Origin: Bacteroidales bacterium
GTDB taxonomy: Bacteria > Bacteroidota > Bacteroidia > Bacteroidales > Bacteroidaceae
Length of the DNA stretch: 64,000 bases
Assembly: GCA_004558535.1 (NCBI GenBank)
Contig: SFCP01000005.1
Span: 18,709 to 82,708 of the forward strand
Direction: 5' to 3'
In this document: one piece after another, positions 45,196 through 52,718 of the stretch
Layout: each line of letters opens with the position of its first letter
How positions within the stretch are numbered: position 1 is the stretch's first letter
Translations under genes and position numbers: made by a program
Notes under the pieces: model-generated
Databases searched by the model: none
Told to the model about the DNA's origin: nothing
What the model saw: the letters and a program-made list of their open reading frames with translations, nothing else

Positions 45196-47007
45196 ATGAA
45201 ATCAAAAGGATTATCGAATACATTGCTATGGCTGCTCGGTCTTGTGGCCATGCTCTCATCGTGCAGCGAAGTAGAGGAGATGGTCGCCTATGACGCGCAT
45301 AATGTGACCTTCTCGCTCTCTGCCGATGGGGAGGAGGCGACGCGCAGTACTGCAGCCGTCACCCGATATGTGATGGCTATCTATGACGAGACGGGCGAGA
45401 ACAAGGTGGTGTCGGAAAAAGAGTTTGACAGCAATACGTTCTCCGTCCGTCTCGACGCAGGCAAATACACCTGCCTCTTCTGGGCAGACCATGGCAGTGC
45501 CAACTACGATGCTGCCGACCTGACCGCCATCACGGCCAAGGCCAACAGTGCCGACGATGCCAATGCCGAAGCCTTCTATGCCAAGCAGGTCATCACCGTC
45601 ACCGATGGCAGCGTGGTGGACATCACGCTGCGCCGTGCCGTGGCGCAGGTCATCTTGCGAGAGACCTCCGAATTATTTACAGGAACGCTCACTGTCAGCT
45701 ACACTGCCTACCAGAACTTCAATGTTGGCACCGGCGTAGCGTCCAACGAGGCAAGTGTCACACATACCTTCTCCGTGGCTTCTAAGATTACAGGCTCTGT
45801 TTCCTCTCCTGCAGAGGTATGCAGCCTCTTCCTCTTGGCGAACAGCGACGAGAACCAACTCGGCGACTTTAAGGTGAAATACGAAGATGATGATGAAATA
45901 ACCATTTCCAACGTGCCCATTCAAGCCAACTGCAAGACCAATCTGAACGGCAAGTTCGGAGAGAAGATTCCTTATGTCACCTTCTCTGCTGCAAGCGAGC
46001 AGACTTTTTTTGTTCTTAACGACGGCTTTTATTTGGGAGCAGATGAATATTTCGAATATTCCGTAGGCGGTGGCAGTTGGACGAAGTTTACTGATGAGAT
46101 ACTCAGCGGTGTTCCTTTTGGCGGTGACAAAGGCAATCTGCGCCTCCGCGGCAAGAGCAGTCAAGGAACAGCGCGGGATATTTATGCTGGTTGCCTCACA
46201 ATTAGTTTTGGAACACCTGGCATCCTGGTAGATTGCAGAGGTGATATCCGTACTCTCATCGATTATGAGAATTACGAAACCGCAAACACAACAAATGCAA
46301 TGTTTTCTTATCTGTTTCAAGGCAATAATCTTTTGAGGACAGCTCCGACACTTCCTGCCACGACATTGGCAAATTATTGTTATTATGGTATGTTCACAGG
46401 TTGCACCGCACTCATTGCAGCCCCGGAACTCCCTGCCACGACGTTAGCCGAGGGATGTTATGGTTCAATGTTCGGAGGGTGCACCTCTCTCACCACAGCC
46501 CCGGAACTCCCTGCCACGACGTTAGCGGGGGTATGTTATGACTCAATGTTCGGAGAGTGCACCTCTCTCACCACAGCCCCGGAACTCCCTGCCACGACAT
46601 TGGCAGCAGGTTGTTATGGCTATATGTTTAGAGGTTGCACCGCACTTACTGCAGCCCCGAAACTTCCTGCCACAAAATTAGCAACTGAATGTTATTCTTT
46701 AATGTTCAAAGGGTGTACCTCGCTCATCACCGCTCCGAAACTTCCTGCCACAACATTGACACCTTTCTGTTATTGTAGAATGTTCGAGGACTGCAAAAAG
46801 CTATTAGAGGTCAAGATGCTGGCAACGGATGTAAGTGAAAATTATTGCTTGGATAATTGGTTAAAAAATGCAGGCACAGAGGCCTCATCGCGCACTTTGA
46901 CAGTGGCTAATCAAGATATATACAATACAATGAGTGCTGATCCCAAGATTCTTCCCGAAATTTGGAGACAAGGTGCTACGGGCACTACCGTGAATTTCCT
47001 GAAATGA
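45196..47007 (+). CDS. DUF6562 lipoprotein with BspA-like leucine-rich repeats, copy 1
   Basis: Surface lipoprotein of 603 residues. Signal MKSKGLSNTLLWLLGLVAMLSSC; a DUF6562 domain (VTRYVMAIYDETGENKVV; YTCLFWADHGSANYDAADL; EAFYAKQVITVTDGSVVDI) to about residue 260; a linking beta-domain (FEYSVGGGSWTKF ... LRLRGKSSQG); then six or so 26-residue BspA-type repeats of the form APELPATTLAEGCYGSMFGG-CTSLTT (about 375-530), and a capping segment (MLATDVSENYCLDNWL). BspA-like repeats bind host proteins in related bacteria, so adhesion is a reasonable guess. The 3' repeat region is richer in A/T than the surrounding genes. Confidence 0.85.
   Translation: MKSKGLSNTLLWLLGLVAMLSSCSEVEEMVAYDAHNVTFSLSADGEEATRSTAAVTRYVMAIYDETGENKVVSEKEFDSNTFSVRLDAGKYTCLFWADHGSANYDAADLTAITAKANSADDANAEAFYAKQVITVTDGSVVDITLRRAVAQVILRETSELFTGTLTVSYTAYQNFNVGTGVASNEASVTHTFSVASKITGSVSSPAEVCSLFLLANSDENQLGDFKVKYEDDDEITISNVPIQANCKTNLNGKFGEKIPYVTFSAASEQTFFVLNDGFYLGADEYFEYSVGGGSWTKFTDEILSGVPFGGDKGNLRLRGKSSQGTARDIYAGCLTISFGTPGILVDCRGDIRTLIDYENYETANTTNAMFSYLFQGNNLLRTAPTLPATTLANYCYYGMFTGCTALIAAPELPATTLAEGCYGSMFGGCTSLTTAPELPATTLAGVCYDSMFGECTSLTTAPELPATTLAAGCYGYMFRGCTALTAAPKLPATKLATECYSLMFKGCTSLITAPKLPATTLTPFCYCRMFEDCKKLLEVKMLATDVSENYCLDNWLKNAGTEASSRTLTVANQDIYNTMSADPKILPEIWRQGATGTTVNFLK
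46335..46760 (+). repeat. 78-bp in-frame tandem repeats in the BspA-like gene, copy 1
   Basis: Units of 78 bases (26 codons) with blocks such as CCCCGGAACTCCCTGCCACG repeated almost exactly at 46425, 46503 and 46581. Near identity at DNA level suggests recent expansion by slippage or recombination, and allows length variation between strains. Confidence 0.8.
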
Positions 47008-47045
47008 GTATCCACAAAGATGAAATTAAAAATTAAATTTGTATT

Positions 47046-48755
47046 ATGAAGAAAATTCTTTCTTTGATGCTGGGCATAGCAGCTATGTTTGCATCGTGCA
47101 GTCAGAGTGAAGAACTGACGGCAGAAAACAACAGTGCCAAGGAAGTGACTTTCTCGCTTACGGCAGACAACGGAGTGCAGACACGTGCCGCCGGCACCCT
47201 GCGTTATGTGATGGCCATCTATGATGAGTCGGGACAGACGGAAGTGTTACCGGCTACGGAGTTCAGCAGCAGCACCTTTGCCGTGAGACTGGACCCGGGC
47301 AAATACACCTGCCTCTTCTGGGCGGACTATGGCAGCACTAACTACAATGCCACGAATCTGAAAAGCGTAGCCCTGCAGGATGCAGCGCCCGAAGTGGAAG
47401 CCTTCTATGCCAAGCAGGGCATCACCGTCACCGACGGAGGTACGATAAACGTCACGCTCAGTCGTGCAGTGGCAAAAGTGACATTGAATGAAACCGACCG
47501 ACTGGTAGCAGGCTCCATCAAGGTGACCTACGACGGGTTCAAGGGCTTCGACGTTTCTTCAGGAAATGGTATCAATTCGGCAACGCTCACACAGACTCTC
47601 CCTATTGCCACTACAATCACAGGCACAGTCGCTAATCCCACCAAAGTGGGCGAATTCCTGCTGTTGACCAATGCTGACGAGCGCGTTCTTAGCGATTTCA
47701 GGGTGCAGTATAACAGCGAAGCCGAAAAGACCATCTCCAACGTCCCCGTACAGGCCAACTACGTCACCAACATCAATGGTAAGTTTAGCGTGAACGTAAA
47801 TCAGCCGTTCAACATCAGCATCAACGATGTCTGGGCTACTACAGACAAAGAGATTGATTTTCCGCCATATATCACATTCTCTGCCGCCAGCCAGCAAACG
47901 TTCGGAATGAAATTCGATGCATATAGTGTGAATGGTACATTTGCTTTGGGATTGGGCGAATATTTCGAGTACTCCGTAGGCGATGGTAACTGGCAACGGT
48001 TTACAAACTCAGTCAGTGGTATTGCCTTTGGAGGCACATTGGGTGACCTCCGTCTGCGTGGCAAAAGCAGCCAGGGTACTACATCTCTAGTACCTTACTG
48101 TTATTCATCTATCTCTTTCGGAAATTCAAATATTCCTGTTAGCTGCAAGGGTGACATCCGCACACTTGTTGACTATGAGAACTTCAATACTGCAAATACC
48201 TCCAATGCACGATTTCATTTCTTGTTCTATAGTTGCGCCTCTCTCACCACTCCCCCAGAACTACCTGCCATGAATCTAGCTTCGCAATGTTATAAGGGCA
48301 TATTCTACGGTTGCACCTCTCTCACCACAGCACCGGAACTACCTGCCACAACTTTGGCTGAGGGATGTTATCAGGGCATGTTCTATAATTGCGCCTCTCT
48401 CACCACCGCTCCGAAATTACCTGCTACGACACTAGCAGATCACTGTTATCGCCAAATGTTCTACGGTTGCACCTCTCTCACCACAGCACCTGAGCTTACA
48501 GCCGAGACATTGGCAGAGGGGTGTTACTTTATGATGTTCTCCAGTTGCACCAAGTTGTCTAAGGTAAAAATGCTCGCAACGGATGTAACTGCAGATGGGT
48601 GTTTCGATGATTGGCTTTTTAATGCAGGCACTGAAGCGTCTTCTCGTACACTGATATTGTATAACAGCTCAGTGTATGATGAATTAATCAACCGTGCCTA
48701 TCTTTTTGACAATTGGAGAGATGGTCAGGCAACTATCCAGTACACGAACCCATAA
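47046..48755 (+). CDS. DUF6562 lipoprotein with BspA-like leucine-rich repeats, copy 2
   Basis: Lipoprotein of 569 residues with the same plan as the gene before it: MKKILSLMLGIAAMFASCSQ, a DUF6562 domain (TLRYVMAIYDESGQTEVL; YTCLFWADYGSTNYNATNL; EAFYAKQGITVTDGG), a linker domain (YFEYSVGDGNWQRF; LRLRGKSSQG), four BspA-type repeats (PATTLAEGCYQGMFYNCASL and similar) and a cap (MLATDVTADGCFDDWL). Its N-terminal half is closer to the short paralogue at 44264, whereas its C-terminal half is closer to the gene at 45196, as if assembled by recombination between the two. A terminator hairpin follows at 48777. Confidence 0.85.
   Translation: MKKILSLMLGIAAMFASCSQSEELTAENNSAKEVTFSLTADNGVQTRAAGTLRYVMAIYDESGQTEVLPATEFSSSTFAVRLDPGKYTCLFWADYGSTNYNATNLKSVALQDAAPEVEAFYAKQGITVTDGGTINVTLSRAVAKVTLNETDRLVAGSIKVTYDGFKGFDVSSGNGINSATLTQTLPIATTITGTVANPTKVGEFLLLTNADERVLSDFRVQYNSEAEKTISNVPVQANYVTNINGKFSVNVNQPFNISINDVWATTDKEIDFPPYITFSAASQQTFGMKFDAYSVNGTFALGLGEYFEYSVGDGNWQRFTNSVSGIAFGGTLGDLRLRGKSSQGTTSLVPYCYSSISFGNSNIPVSCKGDIRTLVDYENFNTANTSNARFHFLFYSCASLTTPPELPAMNLASQCYKGIFYGCTSLTTAPELPATTLAEGCYQGMFYNCASLTTAPKLPATTLADHCYRQMFYGCTSLTTAPELTAETLAEGCYFMMFSSCTKLSKVKMLATDVTADGCFDDWLFNAGTEASSRTLILYNSSVYDELINRAYLFDNWRDGQATIQYTNP
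48238..48510 (+). repeat. 78-bp in-frame tandem repeats in the BspA-like gene, copy 2
   Basis: Three to four units of 78 bases with the recurrent block GGTTGCACCTCTCTCACCAC (48312, 48468) and a variant with TGCGCC. Same repeat family as at 46335-46760. Confidence 0.75.
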
Positions 48756-48776
48756 AAAAGAACAAATAATGGTAGG

Positions 48777-48822
48777 AGGCTGCAAGCGGCAACGAAATGC
48801 CATTTGCAGCCTTCTTTGCGTT
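48777..48822 (+). terminator. Terminator after the DUF6562/BspA genes
   Basis: AGGCTGCAA (48777-48785) pairs with TTGCAGCCT (48804-48812), with an inner GGCA/TGCC stem, followed by TCTTTGCGTTT. A related hairpin lies after the truncated copy (49179). Confidence 0.7.
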
Positions 48823-48947
48823 TGTGTATATGCTAACTACAAACCAACTTCCGTGAACCACAAACTAACTTTGGCAATAGGCATAGATAGTCGTTTGTTT
48901 GCACTCTGGTTAAAACAAATGACTATGAATAATATACAAAAAGTATT

Positions 48948-49052
48948 ATGAAGAAGATTCTTTCTTTGATGCTGGGCATAGCAGCTATGCTTGCATCGTG
49001 CAGTCAGAGCGAAGAACTCAATAATAATGAATATATGAGACTAATAGTATAA
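48948..49052 (+). pseudogene. Truncated fourth lipoprotein copy (signal peptide stub)
   Basis: A 34-codon frame encodes MKKILSLMLGIAAMLASCSQ then SEELNNNEYMRLIV and a stop. The first 24 residues match the starts of the genes at 44264 and 47046 almost base for base, including the lipobox and SEE; everything after is lost. A GGCTGC/GCAGCC terminator like that of the full gene lies 127 bases later, so this looks like a deleted copy keeping only its 5' end and terminator. It could still yield a short lipopeptide. Confidence 0.7.
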
Positions 49053-49178
49053 TGAAGAAAATTCCACATATAAATATCCTTTGGAATTGCTTACATTATG
49101 CCACTGAAGCATTGTCTGGCAGAGCTGTCTGTGCTGTGCTGAAGTAAATAGTAATATCATAATCATAACATTAACATA

Positions 49179-49215
49179 GGGCTGCACGTGGCTACATGCT
49201 GCTTGCAGCCCTTGC
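49179..49215 (+). terminator. Terminator after the lipoprotein stub
   Basis: GGGCTGC (49179-49185) pairs with GCAGCCC (49205-49211), then TTGCTGT. Resembles the hairpin at 48777. A further small stem, CGCCCCT/AGGGGCG, lies near 49400. The frames in 49053-49486 look non-coding. Confidence 0.5.
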
Positions 49216-49486
49216 TGTATTCTGGAAGAGAATGTTGGTTTTGATTTGGGTGGATAGCGTTGAGCGATTGGGTGGATTAGTTCCACCCAATCATGTATTC
49301 CCATGTAGCTTTGCAGTTCTAAAAAACATCAAACTGCAAATGGAGACAACAGAAGAATTGATGTCTCACCAGTGGGACATCCTCGTTGTACGCTCTCGCC
49401 CCTTGGATCGGAGGGGCGCTTCTGTTGGGCCTGTCAAAATCGTGCCGAATCTTACTTGTTAAATTCACAACTAAGGATGGTCGGTA

Positions 49487-49623
49487 TTATCACGCGCGCG
49501 CGTATTACGTATTTAATACCCCGAAAAATGGTGCAAACCCTACACCCGGGTATCTAATCAGTTGCTTGTCAGTTTGTAACGGGTGAATGGTTGGTCCGGC
49601 AAACTATACACCAACTGTTCACC
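49487..49623 (-). repeat. Dispersed intergenic element, family 2, copy 2 (inverted)
   Basis: On the minus strand: GTTGGTGTATAGTTTGCC (X1), CCAACCATTCACC (X'), a 35-base linker, GGTGTAGGGTTTGCACC (X2), ATTTTTCGGGG, then ACGTAATACGCGCGCGCG. Same order and spacing as copy 1 at 1271. Confidence 0.7.
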
Positions 49624-49677
49624 GCCATTTGTAAATTTTAGCCAACGTATCCGAGCCGGATGCGGGGTGGAGGGTCG

Positions 49678-49777
49678 GTGGAGGGTTGTGAAGCATTCTC
49701 GGGAACCAACCCTTCACACGAATGTGCTGATACACAGCATGAAATTTTCACGGTGAAGGGTGTGGAGGTTTTTTCGG
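49678..49777 (+). repeat. Dispersed intergenic element, family 2, divergent copy 3
   Basis: Same layout with changed but still complementary sequence: X1 GGTGGAGGGTTGTG, X' CCAACCCTTCACAC, a linker of about 34 bases, X2 GGTGAAGGGTGTGG, then a six-T run with CGG. X1/X' form GTGGAGGGTT/AACCCTTCAC (10 pairs, one G-U); X'/X2 form a 9-pair GTGAAGGGT/ACCCTTCAC-type stem. Confidence 0.6.
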
Positions 49778-49868
49778 ACCTGAAAAATGCGTAATAAGAT
49801 AGTGTGCTCCCGCCCTTTTTCGGCTTAAAAGGATGCTGCGGAGAACTGTCGGGCACTTGCGCGAAACC

Positions 49869-50079
49869 AAGTGCCCGATAGTTTTTTCTAAGTGCCTTGT
49901 AGTTTTTTCTAAGTGCCTTGTGGTTTTTTCTAAGTGCCTTGTAGTTTTTCTAGGTGCCTTGTAGTTTTTTTCTAAGTGCCTTGTAGTTTTTTTCTAAGTG
50001 CCTTGTAGTTTTTTCTAAGTGCCTTGTAGTTTTTTCTAAGTACTACTTGGTTTTAGGCAATTGCCTTGCAGTTTTATCG
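49869..50079 (+). repeat. Ten-unit array of the 21-bp repeat (locus C)
   Basis: Units begin AAGTGC (or close variants) at 49869, 49890, 49911, 49932, 49952, 49974, 49996, 50017, 50038 and 50059. The consensus is AAGTGCCTTGTAG + six Ts + CT. Two units are 22 and one is 20 bases long through T-run changes, so no reading frame is kept. The last two units are degenerate. There is no recognisable promoter-hairpin module beside it; instead family 2 copies flank it on both sides. Confidence 0.9.
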
Positions 50080-50096
50080 GGAACCGCGGGTGTACA

Positions 50097-50235
50097 GTTG
50101 GTGTATAGTTTGCCGGGCCAACCCTACACCAGGCTCTCCGCTAAGGATGAGCGGCTTACGGGCGCCGGTGTATAGTTTGCACAAAAAATCGAGGAAATAA
50201 AATCCGTAATGCGCGCGTACGCGTGGGCGCGCGTC
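50097..50235 (+). repeat. Dispersed intergenic element, family 2, copy 4
   Basis: X1 GTTGGTGTATAGTTTGCC, X' CCAACCCTACACC, a 36-base linker (with its own CCGCT/AGCGG stem), X2 GGTGTATAGTTTGC, then an A-rich stretch instead of the T-run, and ATGCGCGCGTACGCG. It lies about 260 bases before hpf. Confidence 0.7.
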
Positions 50236-50371
50236 TCCTTATTTCTTACGTCGAGGCCATGGTCAGTCCCTGTGGGAGGGCGTCCGGGCACACGGAGGCA
50301 AGTCCGGGTCGCCTCTCCGAAAATCTCACAAGAAATCGTCCGAAATGCTTGGCGGGAAAGAAATAAAGGCG

Positions 50372-50379
50372 TATATTCG
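50372..50379 (+). promoter_or_regulatory. Possible -7 box of hpf
   Basis: TATATTCG with C following, one base off the TAnnTTTG consensus, about 120 bases ahead of hpf. No clear -33 element. Confidence 0.35.
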
Positions 50380-50486
50380 CCCTTGAAAAGGCAGCATGCA
50401 GTCTGTGTGAGGCCCTTTCTGCGGGCAAAGCCTGCGTGATATAATCTATACGTGTACGGAACTTGCTCCCGCCGTGGAGCCAAAAC

Positions 50487-50493
50487 AAGGAGG
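50487..50493 (+). promoter_or_regulatory. Strong Shine-Dalgarno sequence before hpf
   Basis: AAGGAGG ends five bases before the ATG at 50499. Such a complete anti-16S match is unusual here, where nearly all genes lack one. It also fixes the start codon. Confidence 0.6.
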
Positions 50494-50498
50494 TAACT

Positions 50499-50795
50499 AT
50501 GGAAATCAGAGTTCAATCCATCCATTTCAACGCAACGGAGAAGTTGCAAGCGTTCATTGAAAAGAAAGTAGGGAAATTTGCCAAGAGCTGCGAGGACGGC
50601 AAGGCCGAAGTCGTACTGAAAGTGGTAAAGCCCGAGACCGCCATGAATAAAGAAGTACAAATCCGCCTGAGCCTGCCCGGAGGCAGCCTGCAGGCCGAGA
50701 AGGTGTGCGACACTTTCGAGGAAGGCGTGGACCAGTGCTGCGAGGCGTTGCAGCGCCAAGTGGAGAAATTCAAGGAAAAACAACGGGCGAAATAA
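50499..50795 (+). CDS. hpf: Ribosome hibernation promoting factor (HPF/RaiA family)
   Basis: Small protein that binds the 30S subunit and puts ribosomes into an inactive dimeric or stored state in slow growth. The 98-residue product starts MEIRVQSIHFNATEKLQAFI and shows the beta-alpha-beta-beta-beta-alpha family pattern (IEKKVGKFAKSCEDGKAEVV; VQIRLSLPGGSLQAEKV; GVDQCCEALQRQVEKFKEKQ). It lacks the long C-terminal dimerisation domain, so it is the short form. It lies just upstream of the tRNA-tuf cluster and has an unusual strong ribosome-binding site. Confidence 0.92.
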   Translation: MEIRVQSIHFNATEKLQAFIEKKVGKFAKSCEDGKAEVVLKVVKPETAMNKEVQIRLSLPGGSLQAEKVCDTFEEGVDQCCEALQRQVEKFKEKQRAK

Positions 50796-50835
50796 AAAAA
50801 ATCAGCAAAAACTTTTGCAGGTAAAAAATAATATC

Positions 50836-50843
50836 TAACTTTG
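50836..50843 (+). promoter_or_regulatory. -7 box of the tRNA-tuf transcript
   Basis: TAACTTTG with C following; TTTG at 50814-50817 is 18 bases upstream. A stem (GCAGCCG 50843-50849 with CGGCTGC 50869-50875) follows at once but lacks a T-run. Confidence 0.6.
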
Positions 50844-50899
50844 CAGCCGTTTCGGGGAGGTTTCCCGGCGGCTGCAAAATTTCCACCGCAAAGAAACAC

Positions 50900-50982
50900 G
50901 GGCAAATACCAGAGTGGCCAAATGGGGCAGACTGTAAATCTGCTGGCTTACGCCTTCGGTGGTTCGAATCCATCTTTGCCCA
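50900..50982 (+). tRNA. tRNA-Tyr (GTA)
   Basis: Class II tRNA with a long variable arm. The acceptor stem GGGCAAA pairs with TTTGCCC. The anticodon loop is CTGTAAA with GTA at 50934-50936. The T-loop is GGTTCGAATCC. Confidence 0.95.
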
Positions 50983-50991
50983 CTAAGGAAT

Positions 50992-51064
50992 GCGGAAATA
51001 GCTCAGTTGGTAGAGCACTAGCCTTCCAAGCTGGGGGTCGCGAGTTCGAGCCTCGTTTTCCGCT
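50992..51064 (+). tRNA. tRNA-Gly (TCC)
   Basis: Acceptor stem GCGGAAA with TTTCCGC. D-arm AGCTCAGTTGGTAGAGC. Anticodon loop CTTCCAA with TCC at 51025-51027. T-arm GAGTTCGAGCC. Confidence 0.95.
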
Positions 51065-51070
51065 CCAAAT

Positions 51071-51142
<72 letters not shown>

Positions 51143-51149
51143 CAAGTTT

Positions 51150-51181
51150 TTTATGAAATGACTGAAAGAACTTTTCATAAA
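51150..51181 (+). promoter_or_regulatory. Inverted repeat between tRNA-Thr and tuf
   Basis: TTTATGAAA (51150-51158) and TTTCATAAA (51173-51181) are perfect complements with a 14-base loop. It may be a processing site that separates tRNA from mRNA, or a weak terminator. Confidence 0.5.
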
Positions 51182-51227
51182 TAGCGCGTTACAATCAGAA
51201 AATTCATTCATAAATTAGTAATAAGCT

Positions 51228-52362
51228 ATGGCTAAAGAAAAATTCGAGCGTACTAAACCGCACGTGAACATCGGTACGATTGGTCACGTGGACCATGGTA
51301 AGACTACGCTGACGGCAGCTATCTCCAAGGTGCTCCATGAGAAGCTCGGTACGGGCGAAGAAGTTAAGTCTTTCGATCAGATTGACAACGCTCCCGAGGA
51401 GAAGGAACGTGGTATCACTATCAACACTGCCCACATCGAGTACGAAACCAACAAGCGTCACTACGCTCACGTGGACTGCCCGGGACACGCCGACTATGTG
51501 AAGAACATGGTAACTGGTGCTGCTCAGATGGACGGTGCTATTATCGTAGTAGCTGCTACCGATGGTCCGATGCCCCAGACCCGTGAGCACATCCTGCTCG
51601 CCCGTCAGGTGAACGTACCCCGTCTGGTAGTGTTCCTCAACAAGTGCGACATGGTCGAGGATGAGGAAATGCTCGAACTCGTAGAAATGGAAATGCGCGA
51701 ACTGCTTGAGCAGTATGAATTCGAGGAGGATACCCCCATCATCCGTGGTTCCGCTCTCGGTGCCCTCAACGGCGTTGCTCAGTGGGAAGATAGCGTAATG
51801 AAGCTCATGGACGCTGTAGACGAGTGGATTCAGGAGCCCGTACGCGACAAGGATAAGCCTTTCTTGATGCCCGTCGAGGACGTGTTCTCGATTACTGGTC
51901 GTGGTACTGTTGCTACCGGCCGTGTTGAAACCGGTGTCGTTAAGGTCCGGTGTGGAAATGTTCCGCAAGCTGCTTGATCAGGGTGAAGCCGGTGATAACG
52001 TAGGTCTGCTCCTCCGTGGTATCGACAAGAACGAAGTTCGCCGTGGTATGGTAATTACCCACCCGGGTGTTATCAAGCCTCACAAGAAGTTCAAGGCTTC
52101 CATCTACGTACTGAAGAAGGAAGAAGGTGGTCGTCACACTCCGTTCGGCAACAAGTATCGTCCCCAGTTCTACCTCCGTACCATGGACTGCACGGGTGAA
52201 ATTCACCTGCCCGAGGGAACTGAGATGGTAATGCCCGGCGACAACGTGGAAATCAGCGTAGAACTGATTTACGCAGTAGCCCTCAACGTAGGTCTTCGCT
52301 TCGCTATCCGCGAAGGTGGCCGCACCGTTGGTTCGGGTCAGATTACCGAGATCATTGAATAA
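51228..52362 (+). pseudogene. tuf: Elongation factor Tu gene with an internal frameshifting deletion
   Basis: EF-Tu carries aminoacyl-tRNA to the ribosome. The N-terminal 240 residues are normal: [14 protein letters not shown] (G1), [12 protein letters not shown] (G3), NKCDMVED (G4), [20 protein letters not shown]. After GVVKV, near 51945, the reading leaves frame; the rest of domains II-III ([20 protein letters not shown] ... [10 protein letters not shown]) continues in another frame to 52362. Compared with the usual 394-395 residues, about 17-18 codons (roughly 53 bases) of domain II are missing. The sequence CCGGTGT occurs on both sides of the joint. Since EF-Tu is essential, this is either an assembly error or one of two tuf copies. 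Codon use and both flanks are otherwise intact. Confidence 0.88.
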
Positions 52363-52395
52363 TACAGCTCGACTGTAAGATTTGACCTCATACTT

Positions 52396-52426
52396 AAAGG
52401 CCCTCGCTTCGAGGCAGGGCCTTTTT
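52396..52426 (+). terminator. Terminator after tuf
   Basis: AAAGGCCCT pairs with AGGGCCTTT around a CGCTTCGAGGC loop, followed by TTTTT. It ends immediately before tRNA-Trp. Confidence 0.8.
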
Positions 52427-52428
52427 CT

Positions 52429-52501
52429 ACGGGAATAGCTCAGTTGGTAGAGCACTGGTCTCCAAAACCAGGTGTCGGGAGTTCGAGCCTCTCTTCCCGT
52501 G
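52429..52501 (+). tRNA. tRNA-Trp (CCA)
   Basis: Acceptor stem ACGGGAA with TTCCCGT. Anticodon stem CTGGT/ACCAG with loop CTCCAAA, CCA at 52462-52464. It lies 16 bases before secE, the order found in many bacteria. Confidence 0.95.
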
Positions 52502-52517
52502 CTAAAAAATCAAACGT

Positions 52518-52712
52518 ATGTTGAAAAAATTCATCACATATTGTAAGGAATCATACGAAGAACTGGCTAACAAAACCACATGGCCGAACCGTAAGGAGCT
52601 TACACATACTGCGATAGTCGTATTAGTTGCTTCCATTATTATCGCTGTTATCGTGTTTGCTGAGGACTCAGTGTTCAAGTTCGTCATGGAAAGCGTTTAT
52701 CCTAAAGCATAA
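52518..52712 (+). CDS. secE: Preprotein translocase subunit SecE
   Basis: Essential small subunit that clamps SecY in the SecYEG channel. 64 residues with a cytoplasmic amphipathic part (MLKKFITYCKESYEELANKT), the conserved TWPNRKELTHTAIVV loop, and a single membrane span (VLVASIIIAVIVFAEDSVF). This is the short single-span form usual in Bacteroidetes. nusG follows after six bases, so the two are cotranscribed. Confidence 0.95.
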   Translation: MLKKFITYCKESYEELANKTTWPNRKELTHTAIVVLVASIIIAVIVFAEDSVFKFVMESVYPKA

Positions 52713-52718
52713 GAGACA

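Noticed and set aside
48694..48951. An 85-residue frame overlapping the end of the second BspA-like gene
   Set aside because: It overlaps a firm gene in another frame, crosses its terminator and has no conserved feature.
49196..49586. Overlapping small plus-strand frames after the lipoprotein stub
   Set aside because: They cross hairpins and the family 2 repeat, share no homologous features, and have no promoter or ribosome site.
49869..50079. CRISPR array
   Set aside because: Units are directly adjacent with no spacers, the unit is too short, and no cas genes are present.
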